NCBI GenBank assembly: GCA_036396795.1
Contig: DASWKF010000063.1
Location: forward strand, 1 to 64,000
Length of the DNA stretch: 64,000 bases
Direction of reading: 5' to 3'
Source: JAHEEM01 sp036396795
Lineage (GTDB): Bacteria; Pseudomonadota; Gammaproteobacteria; Steroidobacterales; Rariloculaceae
The stretch's first letter is position 1. Every line of letters starts with the position of its first letter. The notes beneath the pieces are model-generated. The model worked only from the letters and a program-made list of their open reading frames with translations, had not been told where the DNA came from and made no database searches. This document shows positions 43,353 through 51,224 of this stretch, in pieces. Made by a program: the position numbers and the translations under genes.

Positions 43353-43996
43353 GGATCCGTTCCCTGGATGAGCGGCACGAAGCTGACCAGCCCCAAACCC
43401 CGCTGGTGGTACTTGTCCCCCTCGCGCGTCACGCCGATGAGCTTCTGACTGCCGCTGCGACCGACCGGAATGATGAGCCGACCGCCGTCATCGAGCTGAT
43501 CGAGCAGCTCTTGCGGAACGGAATCCGGGGCTGCCGTGACGATGATGCCTTGAAACGGCGCCTGGCTCTTCCAGCCGCGCCAGCCGTCGCCGTGACGCAC
43601 GGTGACGTTGGTGATCCTGAGATCGCGCAAGCGCGCTTTTGCCCGCTCGACCAGCGGACGCATCCGTTCGACGCTGAAGACATGGCGCGCGAAAGGCGCT
43701 AGCACGGCCGACTGGTAGCCGCAGCCCGTGCCGATCTCCAGCACCTTATCGAGGCGCTGGCCCGGTGCAAGGCCCTCGATGAGCTCCTGAGTCATCAGCG
43801 CGACGATATACGGCTGGGAGATCGTCTGCCCGTGACCGATCGGCAGCGCCGTATCCTCGTAGGCCCTGCTCGCCAACGCCTCATCGACGAAAAGGTGCCT
43901 TGGAACCTGACGGATGCGCTCGAGCACTGCGTCGTTGGTGATGCCTTGCGCGGCCAATCGTTGGATCAAGCGCTCGCGAGTACGGGCCGATGTCAT
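43349..43996 (-). CDS. pcm: Protein-L-isoaspartate O-methyltransferase
   Basis: Repairs isoaspartyl residues in aged proteins using SAM. Motifs: TSARTRERLIQRL start, VPRHLFVDEALASRAYEDTALPIGHGQTISQPYIVA, SAM motif VLEIGTGCGYQSAVLA and VTAAPDSVPQELLDQL. The start at ATG 43996 gives 215 residues and matches known Pcm N-termini; a GTG at 44026 overlapping the surE stop as GTGA is possible. Confidence 0.95.
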   Translation of the reverse strand: MTSARTRERLIQRLAAQGITNDAVLERIRQVPRHLFVDEALASRAYEDTALPIGHGQTISQPYIVALMTQELIEGLAPGQRLDKVLEIGTGCGYQSAVLAPFARHVFSVERMRPLVERAKARLRDLRITNVTVRHGDGWRGWKSQAPFQGIIVTAAPDSVPQELLDQLDDGGRLIIPVGRSGSQKLIGVTREGDKYHQRGLGLVSFVPLIQGTDP

Positions 43997-44022
43997 GCCG
44001 ATACCGCTAAGGCGGCCCGGCG

Positions 44023-44775
44023 TCACTCGTTCGGCCCCAGCCAAGCGCCTATGCGCTCGACCGCCGCATGATCCGTGAGGTCGACTTTGATCGGCGTCAC
44101 CGAGACCCAACCGTTCGCAATCGCGTGAAAGTCGGTGCCCGGTCCGGCGTCCTGCCCTTCGCCCGCGGGACCGATCCAATACACCGTGCGCCGCTTGGGA
44201 TCCTGAGCTTTGACGACGGGCTCGGACTTGTGCCTGAACCCCAACCGCGTCGCTCGAATGCCCTTGAGCTCGGGCGCCGCCAGATCGGGGACGTTGATGT
44301 TGAGAATCGTTTCACGCGGCAGCGGATTGCGCTCGATACGCTCGAGCAGCCGCCGCACGACGCCGACGGCCGCCGCGAAATGCCGCCCCTGCTCGCGGCA
44401 AGCCAGAGACACTGCGAGCGCCGGCAGCCCCAGAAATCGTCCCTCCATCGCCGCCGCGACCGTTCCCGAATAATGCACGTCGTCGCCGAGGTTGGCGCCG
44501 TGGTTGATACCCGAGATCACCATGTCGGGCTCATAGTGCAACACTCCGGTGATCGCCACGTGCACGCAGTCGCTGGGTGTGCCGTTGACGTAATAGACAT
44601 TCTCCGCCACTTGCTCCACCCTTAAAGGGGTATCCAAAGTCAAGGAGTTGCTGGCGCCGCTGCGGTCGCGATCGGGAGCGACGACCACGACCTCCGCGAG
44701 ATCAGCCAATCCCTGGGCGAGCAGACCAAGTCCTTGGGCTTGATAGCCGTCATCGTTGGAGAGCAGGATTCGCAC
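44023..44775 (-). CDS. surE: 5'/3'-nucleotidase SurE
   Basis: A metal-dependent nucleoside monophosphatase and exopolyphosphatase of stationary phase. The N-terminal metal site is ILLSNDDGYQAQGL; APDRDRSGASNSLTL, VNGTPSDCVHVAI and ISGINHGANLGDDVHYSGTVAAAMEG are all standard. 250 residues. It diverges from the Smr gene and begins the surE-pcm-yqaA-nlpD unit. Confidence 0.97.
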   Translation of the reverse strand: MRILLSNDDGYQAQGLGLLAQGLADLAEVVVVAPDRDRSGASNSLTLDTPLRVEQVAENVYYVNGTPSDCVHVAITGVLHYEPDMVISGINHGANLGDDVHYSGTVAAAMEGRFLGLPALAVSLACREQGRHFAAAVGVVRRLLERIERNPLPRETILNINVPDLAAPELKGIRATRLGFRHKSEPVVKAQDPKRRTVYWIGPAGEGQDAGPGTDFHAIANGWVSVTPIKVDLTDHAAVERIGAWLGPNE

Positions 44776-44810
44776 GCGCCGGTCCCTGGAATCGCCACGA
44801 ACGGCGTAAC

Positions 44811-44816
44811 TATACT
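44811..44816 (+). promoter_or_regulatory. Candidate -10 box of the Smr-domain gene
   Basis: TATACT lies 22 bases before the ATG at 44838, in the 62-base divergent gap with surE. AGGAG (44825-44829) is the ribosome binding site. Confidence 0.4.
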
Positions 44817-44837
44817 GGAAGCAGAGGAGCCGCGCCT

Positions 44838-45374
44838 ATGAGTCAGAATGACGATAGGGATGCCTTCACTGCGGCGATGCGCGGCGTGAAGCCGTTGACT
44901 TTCGAGCAGCGCGCGCAGATTCGTCGCCGCCCACAGGCGACGGCCAAGAAAACCCGATTGGCGCGCGCCGAGATCTTGAATGAAAGTCTCAACGGACCGG
45001 CGGAACGCTCCACCGACGGCATCGAGCAACTCGGCGAAGGCGTGGCATTTCGCCGCGCGGCGCTGCCGAAGCGCATCTTTCAGATGCTTCGCGGCGGGCG
45101 CTACAGCATCGAGGACGAGGTCGACCTGCATGGCTTGTCGGTAAGCGCCGCAAAGATCGCGCTGCGCGAGTTCATCGTGCAAGCTGCGAGGCGCCGTCTG
45201 GGCTGCGTCCGTGTCGTCCACGGCAAAGGCTTGCGCTCCGGCCCGGGCGGTCCCGTGCTCAAAGGCTCGGTGCAGCAGTGGCTGAGCCAATGGGAGGAAG
45301 TGCTCGCTTTCGTCTCGGCCAAACCGCGCGACGGCGGCAGCGGCGCGGTCTACGTGCTGCTGCAGCGCCGCTGA
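44838..45374 (+). CDS. Smr (small MutS-related) domain protein
   Basis: A 178-residue protein: polar N-terminal region, the helix-rich stretch FRRAALPKRIFQMLRGGRYSIEDE, then an Smr nuclease domain with VDLHGLSVSAAK and VVHGKGLRSGPGGPVLKGSVQQWL. This is the YfcN/SmrB layout; SmrB cleaves mRNA at collided ribosomes in E. coli, so a similar role is possible. It occupies the gap between surE and ftsB where ispD, ispF and truD often lie, and converges with ftsB. Confidence 0.92.
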   Translation: MSQNDDRDAFTAAMRGVKPLTFEQRAQIRRRPQATAKKTRLARAEILNESLNGPAERSTDGIEQLGEGVAFRRAALPKRIFQMLRGGRYSIEDEVDLHGLSVSAAKIALREFIVQAARRRLGCVRVVHGKGLRSGPGGPVLKGSVQQWLSQWEEVLAFVSAKPRDGGSGAVYVLLQRR

Positions 45375-45384
45375 GTCCTGAGGC

Positions 45385-45684
45385 TTACTGCCCCGGCCGC
45401 CGGGCGGCATCGGGCGGCGGCGTCACCTGAAAGAAAGTCTCGTTCGGCGCCACCATCCCGAGCTCGGCGCGGGCACGCTCCTCGGCCGCCGCCAGGCCTT
45501 GCTTGAGGTCCAGGACTTCCGCCTCCAGCGCCGCATTGCGAATAGCCAGGTCGCGATTCTCGTCCGTGCGCTCATGCACCTGCACCTGCAATCGCCACAC
45601 CTCCCGCATGCCCTCGTCGGACAGCCAGAGCCGTGCTTGCAGGAGAATCAGGGTCAAGCACAAGGCGAACAGTAGAATTCGCAT
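45385..45684 (-). CDS. ftsB: Cell division protein FtsB
   Basis: A bitopic septum protein of the FtsQLB complex. 99 residues: an N-terminal membrane helix (ILLFALCLTLILLQARLWL), then a coiled coil (VWRLQVQVHERTDENRDLAIRNAALEAEVLDL, an EN-rich heptad run) and a tail with ELGMVAPNETFFQV, the DivIC-family signature. It is in its conserved place 4 bases downstream of eno. Confidence 0.94.
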   Translation of the reverse strand: MRILLFALCLTLILLQARLWLSDEGMREVWRLQVQVHERTDENRDLAIRNAALEAEVLDLKQGLAAAEERARAELGMVAPNETFFQVTPPPDAARRPGQ

Positions 45685-45688
45685 GCCA

Positions 45689-46975
45689 CTACAGCTGGAA
45701 TGGGAAGGCGCGATGGCCGGAATACACCGCCCTGGACGCGAGCCGCTTTTCGATCCTCAACAGCTGATTGTACTTCGCCAACCGGTCCGAGCGGCAAAGT
45801 GAGCCGGTCTTGATTTGAGTGGCTTCCGTGGCGACGGCGATGTCGGCGATCGTGGTGTCTTCGGTCTCTCCGGAACGATGTGACACGACTGCGGAATAAT
45901 CGGCTTGCGTCGCCATGCTGATGGCCTCCAAAGTCTCGGTGAGCGTACCGATCTGATTCGGCTTGATCAAGATGCTATTGGCGATGCCCTGCGTTATCCC
46001 TCGCGAAAGAATCTCGGTGTTGGTGACGAACAGGTCGTCGCCTACGAGCTGCACGCGCGCGCGCAAACGTTCGCTGAGCAACTTCCAGCCGGCCCAATCG
46101 TCCTCCGCCATGCCGTCCTCGATCGAAACGATCGGATAGCGCGCGACGAGGTCCTCCAAGTACGCGCAGAAACCGCCGGAATCGAAATCTCTGCGCTCCG
46201 ACGTCAGGTGATAGCGGCCGTCGGCGAAAAACTCCGAGCTCGCCACGTCGAGGCCGAGAAAGATCTCCCTGCCGAGCGTGTAGCCGGCGAGCTCGACAGC
46301 CTCGGCAATGGTCTCCAGGGCAGCTTCGTTGGATTCGAGGTTCGGCGCGAAGCCGCCCTCATCGCCGACCGAGGTGCTCAACCCGCGCTCGTGCAGAACC
46401 TTGCGCAGCGCGTGGAACACTTCGGCGCCGAAGCGCAGCGCCTCAGTGAACGTCGGCGCGCCCACGGGCAATATCATGAACTCCTGAATGTCGACGCTGT
46501 TATCCGCGTGGGCGCCGCCGTTGATGATGTTCATCATGGGCACCGGCATGACGTACTGGTCGCGGCGCGCCAGAGACTCGAACAGCGCGATGCCGCCGTG
46601 TGCGGCTGCGGCCTTGGCATTGGCCAGCGAAACTGCGAGCAGCGCGTTCGCGCCGAGGCGGCTCTTGTTGGGGCTACCGTCGAGCTCGATGAGGCGCCGG
46701 TCCAAGGCCGCCTGGTCTTCCGCGGCGAGGCCGATGACGGCGTCTCGAAGGTCCCGGTTGACGTTGGCCACGGCCGTGGTGACGCCTTTGCCGAGATAGC
46801 GCTCGGGATCGCCGTCTCTTAGCTCGACAGCTTCCCGTGAGCCGGTGGAGGCACCCGACGGAACCGCGGCTCTTCCCGCCGCGCCCGACGCCAGCGTGAC
46901 TTCCGCTTCGACGGTCGGGTTGCCGCGCGAATCGAGGATCTCGATCGCTGCTACGTCCGCGATCTTGCTCGTCAT
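45689..46975 (-). CDS. eno: Enolase
   Basis: Converts 2-phosphoglycerate to phosphoenolpyruvate in glycolysis. Motifs: EILDSRGNPTVEAEV, VPSGASTGSREAVELRDGD, MNIINGGAHADNSVDIQEFM, SIEDGMAEDDWAGW, GDDLFVTN, KPNQIGTLTET and SHRSGETEDT. 428 residues. ATG 46975 overlaps the pyrG stop as ATGA and starts right at the family N-terminus. The kdsA gene common between pyrG and eno is absent. Confidence 0.98.
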   Translation of the reverse strand: MTSKIADVAAIEILDSRGNPTVEAEVTLASGAAGRAAVPSGASTGSREAVELRDGDPERYLGKGVTTAVANVNRDLRDAVIGLAAEDQAALDRRLIELDGSPNKSRLGANALLAVSLANAKAAAAHGGIALFESLARRDQYVMPVPMMNIINGGAHADNSVDIQEFMILPVGAPTFTEALRFGAEVFHALRKVLHERGLSTSVGDEGGFAPNLESNEAALETIAEAVELAGYTLGREIFLGLDVASSEFFADGRYHLTSERRDFDSGGFCAYLEDLVARYPIVSIEDGMAEDDWAGWKLLSERLRARVQLVGDDLFVTNTEILSRGITQGIANSILIKPNQIGTLTETLEAISMATQADYSAVVSHRSGETEDTTIADIAVATEATQIKTGSLCRSDRLAKYNQLLRIEKRLASRAVYSGHRAFPFQL

Positions 46976-48618
46976 GCGCCGGCGGCTCTCGGCAGCTTCA
47001 AGCCTTGGCAGGACCGTGCCGCGGCGACGAAGCTCTTGAACAGCGGATGTCCGTCGCGCGGGTTCGAGGTGAACTCGGGATGAAACTGGCACGCGAGAAA
47101 CCACGGATGCTCCGGAAACTCGATGAGCTCGACGAGCCCATCGTCGGAGAACCCGGAAAAGACGAGACCCGCCCGTTGCAGCGTCTCCAGATAGCGGTTA
47201 TTGAACTCGTAGCGGTGGCGGTGCCGCTCATGGACCGCATCCGCCGAATAGACCTCGCGCGCGAGCGTACCGGCTTTCAATCGGCAGAGCTGCGCACCGA
47301 GTCGCATCGTGCCGCCGAGGTCGGACTCCGCGCTGCGCTCCTGGGTGTTGCCGTGAACGTCGCGCCATTCGGTGATGAGCGCGATCACAGGATGCGGCGT
47401 CTGCGGGTTGAACTCGGTGGAGTGCGCTCCGCTCAAGCCCGCGACGTTACGCGCGAACTCGATCACAGCAACCTGTAACCCGAGACAAATCCCCAGGTAA
47501 GGTATTCCCTTCTCCCGCGCGAGCCGCACCGCTTGAATCTTTCCTTCTATGCCTCGCTCGCCGAAGCCTCCGGGCACCAGGATCGCGTCTACGCCCGTGA
47601 GGCAAGCGACGCCATCGACCTCGATATCCGCCGCTTCGACGTAGGAGATATTCACGCGCGTCCGCGTATGGATGCCCGCATGCCGCAATGCTTCCGTGAG
47701 TGAGATATAGGAATCCTTGAAGTCGACGTATTTGCCGACCATCGCGATCGTGACCTCGGCCTCCGGATGAGCCCTGGCGTCGACGACCTGCCGCCATTCG
47801 CTGAGATCGGCGGACCCGGTATCGAGCTTGAGCTTATCGACGACGATCGTGTCGAGCCCCTGCTGCTGCAACATCAGAGGTATCTTGTATAGATCGTCGA
47901 CGTCGACGGCGGATATCACGGCCCGTTCCTCGACATTCGTGAACAGGGCGATCTTCGCGCGCTGCTCGGCAGGCAGGAGCTGCTCGGAGCGGCACACCAC
48001 GACATCCGGTTGAATGCCGATCGAGCGCAGTTCCTTCACCGAGTGCTGGGTCGGCTTGGTCTTGATCTCCTTGGACGCGGCGATGTACGGCACCAGCGTA
48101 AGGTGTATGTACACGACCTTGTCCCTACCGAGCTCCACACCCATCTGGCGAATCGCCTCGAGAAACGGTAACGACTCGATGTCGCCCACCGTGCCGCCGA
48201 TCTCGACGAGACAGACGTCGGCGTCACCCGCGCCGCGGCGCACGCATTCCTTGATTTCGTCCGTGATGTGAGGAATGACCTGGACCGTCGCCCCAAGGTA
48301 GTCGCCGCGACGCTCTTTCGCGATCACGTCGCTGTAAATGCGCCCGGTGGTGAAGTTGCTGTCGCGGCCGGTCTTGGTGCGGACGAAGCGCTCGTAGTGC
48401 CCCAGATCGAGGTCCGTCTCGGTGCCGTCCTCGGTCACGAATACTTCGCCGTGCTGGAACGGGCTCATCGTCCCGGGGTCGACGTTGATGTACGGATCGA
48501 GCTTCACGAGGCGGACGGAAAGCCCGCGGGATTCGAGAATCGCGCCCAGAGACGCGGAGGTAATGCCCTTGCCCAGAGATGAAACGACGCCGCCCGTGAT
48601 GAATATGAATCGCGTCAT
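46972..48618 (-). CDS. pyrG: CTP synthase
   Basis: Amidates UTP to CTP with glutamine. 548 residues. The synthetase half begins RFIFITGGVVSSLGKGITSA and includes DPYINVDPGTMSPFQHGEVFV; the C-terminal class I glutaminase has YLGICLGLQ (catalytic Cys) and a late HPWFLACQFHPEF (catalytic His). ATG 48618 is the conserved start. Upstream is a 166-base gap. Confidence 0.98.
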   Translation of the reverse strand: MTRFIFITGGVVSSLGKGITSASLGAILESRGLSVRLVKLDPYINVDPGTMSPFQHGEVFVTEDGTETDLDLGHYERFVRTKTGRDSNFTTGRIYSDVIAKERRGDYLGATVQVIPHITDEIKECVRRGAGDADVCLVEIGGTVGDIESLPFLEAIRQMGVELGRDKVVYIHLTLVPYIAASKEIKTKPTQHSVKELRSIGIQPDVVVCRSEQLLPAEQRAKIALFTNVEERAVISAVDVDDLYKIPLMLQQQGLDTIVVDKLKLDTGSADLSEWRQVVDARAHPEAEVTIAMVGKYVDFKDSYISLTEALRHAGIHTRTRVNISYVEAADIEVDGVACLTGVDAILVPGGFGERGIEGKIQAVRLAREKGIPYLGICLGLQVAVIEFARNVAGLSGAHSTEFNPQTPHPVIALITEWRDVHGNTQERSAESDLGGTMRLGAQLCRLKAGTLAREVYSADAVHERHRHRYEFNNRYLETLQRAGLVFSGFSDDGLVELIEFPEHPWFLACQFHPEFTSNPRDGHPLFKSFVAAARSCQGLKLPRAAGA

Positions 48619-48708
48619 GCCCCGTCCGCATGTCCCGCAATAGAGCCCGAATCCGAGCTTAGGCATCGGGATCCGGCGCTATAGGGACGTGGTGATGCTT
48701 TCCTTGCT

Positions 48709-48722
48709 ACCGTCAAGACGGT
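48709..48722. promoter_or_regulatory. Short inverted repeat upstream of pyrG
   Basis: ACCGTCAAGACGGT, two 6-base arms around AA, 91 bases before the pyrG start in the tilS-pyrG gap. It could be an operator for a dimeric regulator or a small hairpin in the leader. The nearby minus-strand sequence is AT-richer than its surroundings, but no clear promoter could be assigned. Confidence 0.3.
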
Positions 48723-48784
48723 ATTGCAAAGTATCAAAACTGCGGCGGCATAACCAGTCCAAGATGCAGGTTCTGCCCGCGGAT

Positions 48785-50143
48785 TCAATAAAGCTCCGGG
48801 TGGCCGGTCCAGCCAATTCGCCAAGTCGTCGCCGCGCCGCGTGCCGCGCGCACGCCATCGCAGACCCATAGATCGCCGACGGCGACGATCTGATCACCCC
48901 GGTACAGGAGCGGCACGCGCCCGCGCATCCAAGGAACGACTCCGGCATCTTGAAGCAGCTTCTTCAACGCACGGCTGTAGCGCGCGCGCAGTGGCTTGAA
49001 GCGCTCGCCCCCCTCGCGGAAGCGCAACTCCAGGCCGTCGCGCACCCAGGACTCCGGAAGACCGGGCGCCTCGGCGTCGCCGTCGGCGATCAGCTCGACC
49101 CGTCCCTCGGGTCCGCTCCACGGCTGCTCCGGCGCCACCCGGCCCCGGTGCTTGGACCCTGATCGCGGACCCAGCGGGCTCACGAGGTATAACGTGTCCC
49201 GAAACAGGCGCACTTCGGCGCCGGGCCAGGCGACGCGTGGCTGGGCATCGCGGCGCTCGACGCGCAGCGCCGCGAGCACCTGCTCGAGCTGAGCGGCGCC
49301 GGGAAGCGGCAAGCCGTTCGCCTCGATGAAGTGGCGCAGCAGGTTGCGCTGCCGCGCCTCCGAGAGGAGGCTTATGGCCTGGCGCGGCAGGCGGGCCGGG
49401 GTCGCCGTCCCGCTCGCGTCCGCGGCGGCGACCCGCTCCAAGAGCTGTTGCGCATCGCGCATCTGCCGCGCGGTCCGCGAAACCGTCGCCGCGACCGCCG
49501 GCCAGCGCTGTTTGAGCAGCGGCAATACGGCAGCGCGCAGAAAGCTCCGGTCGAAGCGTGGATCCGCGTTGCTCGGATCCTCGATCCAAGCCAGTCCCAA
49601 GCCCACCGCCGCCCGTCGAATCTCGTCTCGGGAGAATCCTAGCAGCGGCCGCGCGAGCGTGCCTCGGCCGAAAGCCGCGTGCGCGGAAATCCCGCGCAGC
49701 CCCTTGACCCCCGCTCCACGAAACAGCCGCAGCAGCACGGTTTCGAGCTGATCGTCCTGATGATGCGCCGTCAGCAGCATTTCGCCCGGCAAAAGCATCT
49801 CCTCGAGGGCGTCATAGCGCGCCTGCCGGGCGGCGGCTTCCGTGCCGCGCCCCGCGGCTGTCGCCACGCTGACGCGGCGGCTGTCGAACTCGACGCCGAG
49901 CGAGGTCGCCGTCTCGCCGCATCGCTGTGCCCACAGCGCCGAGTCGTCGTGGAGCCCATGATCGACGTGCAGCGCGCGCAACGGCGCCGCGAGACCGAGG
50001 CGCTGGCACCCCGACAGCAGCACGGTCGAATCCCGGCCGCCGCTGTAGGCCACGGCATAACCCGACGGCACCGGGTCGCGCGACAGCTCGGCCAGCGCCG
50101 CGGTAAGCCTGGCGAGAAACGGCGTCATCGGATCGCTGGCCAC
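48785..50143 (-). CDS. tilS: tRNA(Ile)-lysidine synthase
   Basis: Converts C34 of tRNA-Ile(CAU) to lysidine so it reads AUA. The PP-loop motif SGGRDS is in VAYSGGRDSTVLL, then LHVDHGLHDDS and LLTAHHQDDQLETVLLRLFRG. A TilS-specific C-terminal domain follows (ESWVRDGLELRFREGGERFKP). 452 residues from GTG 50143; ATG 50128 is an alternative. It lies in the accA-tilS-pyrG order. Confidence 0.96.
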   Translation of the reverse strand: MASDPMTPFLARLTAALAELSRDPVPSGYAVAYSGGRDSTVLLSGCQRLGLAAPLRALHVDHGLHDDSALWAQRCGETATSLGVEFDSRRVSVATAAGRGTEAAARQARYDALEEMLLPGEMLLTAHHQDDQLETVLLRLFRGAGVKGLRGISAHAAFGRGTLARPLLGFSRDEIRRAAVGLGLAWIEDPSNADPRFDRSFLRAAVLPLLKQRWPAVAATVSRTARQMRDAQQLLERVAAADASGTATPARLPRQAISLLSEARQRNLLRHFIEANGLPLPGAAQLEQVLAALRVERRDAQPRVAWPGAEVRLFRDTLYLVSPLGPRSGSKHRGRVAPEQPWSGPEGRVELIADGDAEAPGLPESWVRDGLELRFREGGERFKPLRARYSRALKKLLQDAGVVPWMRGRVPLLYRGDQIVAVGDLWVCDGVRAARGAATTWRIGWTGHPELY

Positions 50144-50158
50144 GTTCGCCGAGCCCGC

Positions 50159-51118
50159 CTAGCCCTCCTTGTAGGCGCCGTAGGCGAGCAAACGCCTCTG
50201 GCGCCGCATGAGCAGCTGGTCGAGCGGCAGCGTCTCGAACTCGGCAAGCGCCTGCACGAGCGAGTTCTTGATCGCCTCCGCCATCGCGGCGGGGTTGCGA
50301 TGCGCGCCGCCCAAGGGCTCGGAGATGACTTCGTCGATGAGACCGAGCTTACTCAAACGCTCGGACGTCAAGCCCATCGCCTCCGCGGCCTCCTCGGCCT
50401 TGTCGGCGCTCTTCCACAGTATCGAGGCGCAGCCTTCCGGCGAAATCACCGAATAGATGCTGTACTGGAGCATCAACACCCGGTCGGCGACGCCGATCGC
50501 CAGTGCGCCCCCCGAGCCGCCTTCGCCGATCACGAGGCTGACGATGGGGGTCTTGAGTCCCGCCATCACCAGCAGATTTCGCGCGATGGCCTCGCTCTGA
50601 CCCCGCTCCTCGGCGCCGACTCCGGGATAGGCGCCGGGCGTGTCGATCAAGGTGACCACCGGCAACTGAAACTTCTCCGCAAGCCTGAGCAAGCGCAGCG
50701 CCTTGCGGTACCCCTCGGGCTTCGCCATGCCGTAGTTGCGCCGCACGCGCTCCTTGGTGTCGCGCCCTTTCTGGTGCCCGATGACGACGATGGGCTGCCC
50801 TTCGAGGCGCGCGAGACCGCCGACCAGAGACGGGTCATCCGCAAACATGCGGTCGCCGTGCAATTCTTGAAAATCCGTGAGACAACGCTCGATGTAGTCG
50901 AGCGTATAGGGCCGCTGCGGGTGCCGAGCGAGTTGCGCAACCTGCCAGGCCGTCAGACCCGAGAAAATGCTGCGCGTGAGGCCGTCGCTCTTGCGCCTGA
51001 GACGCTCGATCTCCTCGCTGATATTGAGCTCGGAGTCGTCACCGACGAACCTGAGCTCGTCGATTTTCGCTTCGAGCTCGGCGATCGGCTGCTCGAAATC
51101 AAGGAACTTGAGATTCAT
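50159..51118 (-). CDS. accA: Acetyl-CoA carboxylase carboxyltransferase subunit alpha
   Basis: With AccD makes malonyl-CoA for fatty acid synthesis. 319 residues; LKFLDFEQPIAELEAKIDEL at the N-terminus, DRMFADDPSLVGGLAR, IDTPGAYPGVGAEERGQSEAIA, the oxyanion-type GEGGSGGALAIGVAD and PEGCASILWKSADKA. The gap to dnaE (51119-51224) shows no further gene. Confidence 0.97.
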   Translation of the reverse strand: MNLKFLDFEQPIAELEAKIDELRFVGDDSELNISEEIERLRRKSDGLTRSIFSGLTAWQVAQLARHPQRPYTLDYIERCLTDFQELHGDRMFADDPSLVGGLARLEGQPIVVIGHQKGRDTKERVRRNYGMAKPEGYRKALRLLRLAEKFQLPVVTLIDTPGAYPGVGAEERGQSEAIARNLLVMAGLKTPIVSLVIGEGGSGGALAIGVADRVLMLQYSIYSVISPEGCASILWKSADKAEEAAEAMGLTSERLSKLGLIDEVISEPLGGAHRNPAAMAEAIKNSLVQALAEFETLPLDQLLMRRQRRLLAYGAYKEG

Positions 51119-51224
51119 CCGGCGACCTTACTCGCAACGCCTGAATACTGGCAAGCCAACGCGCACCGAGGCGCGCCATGGTTCACATCGTCATCGACAG
51201 GTTCCGAAGCTCGCGCGACGCCGC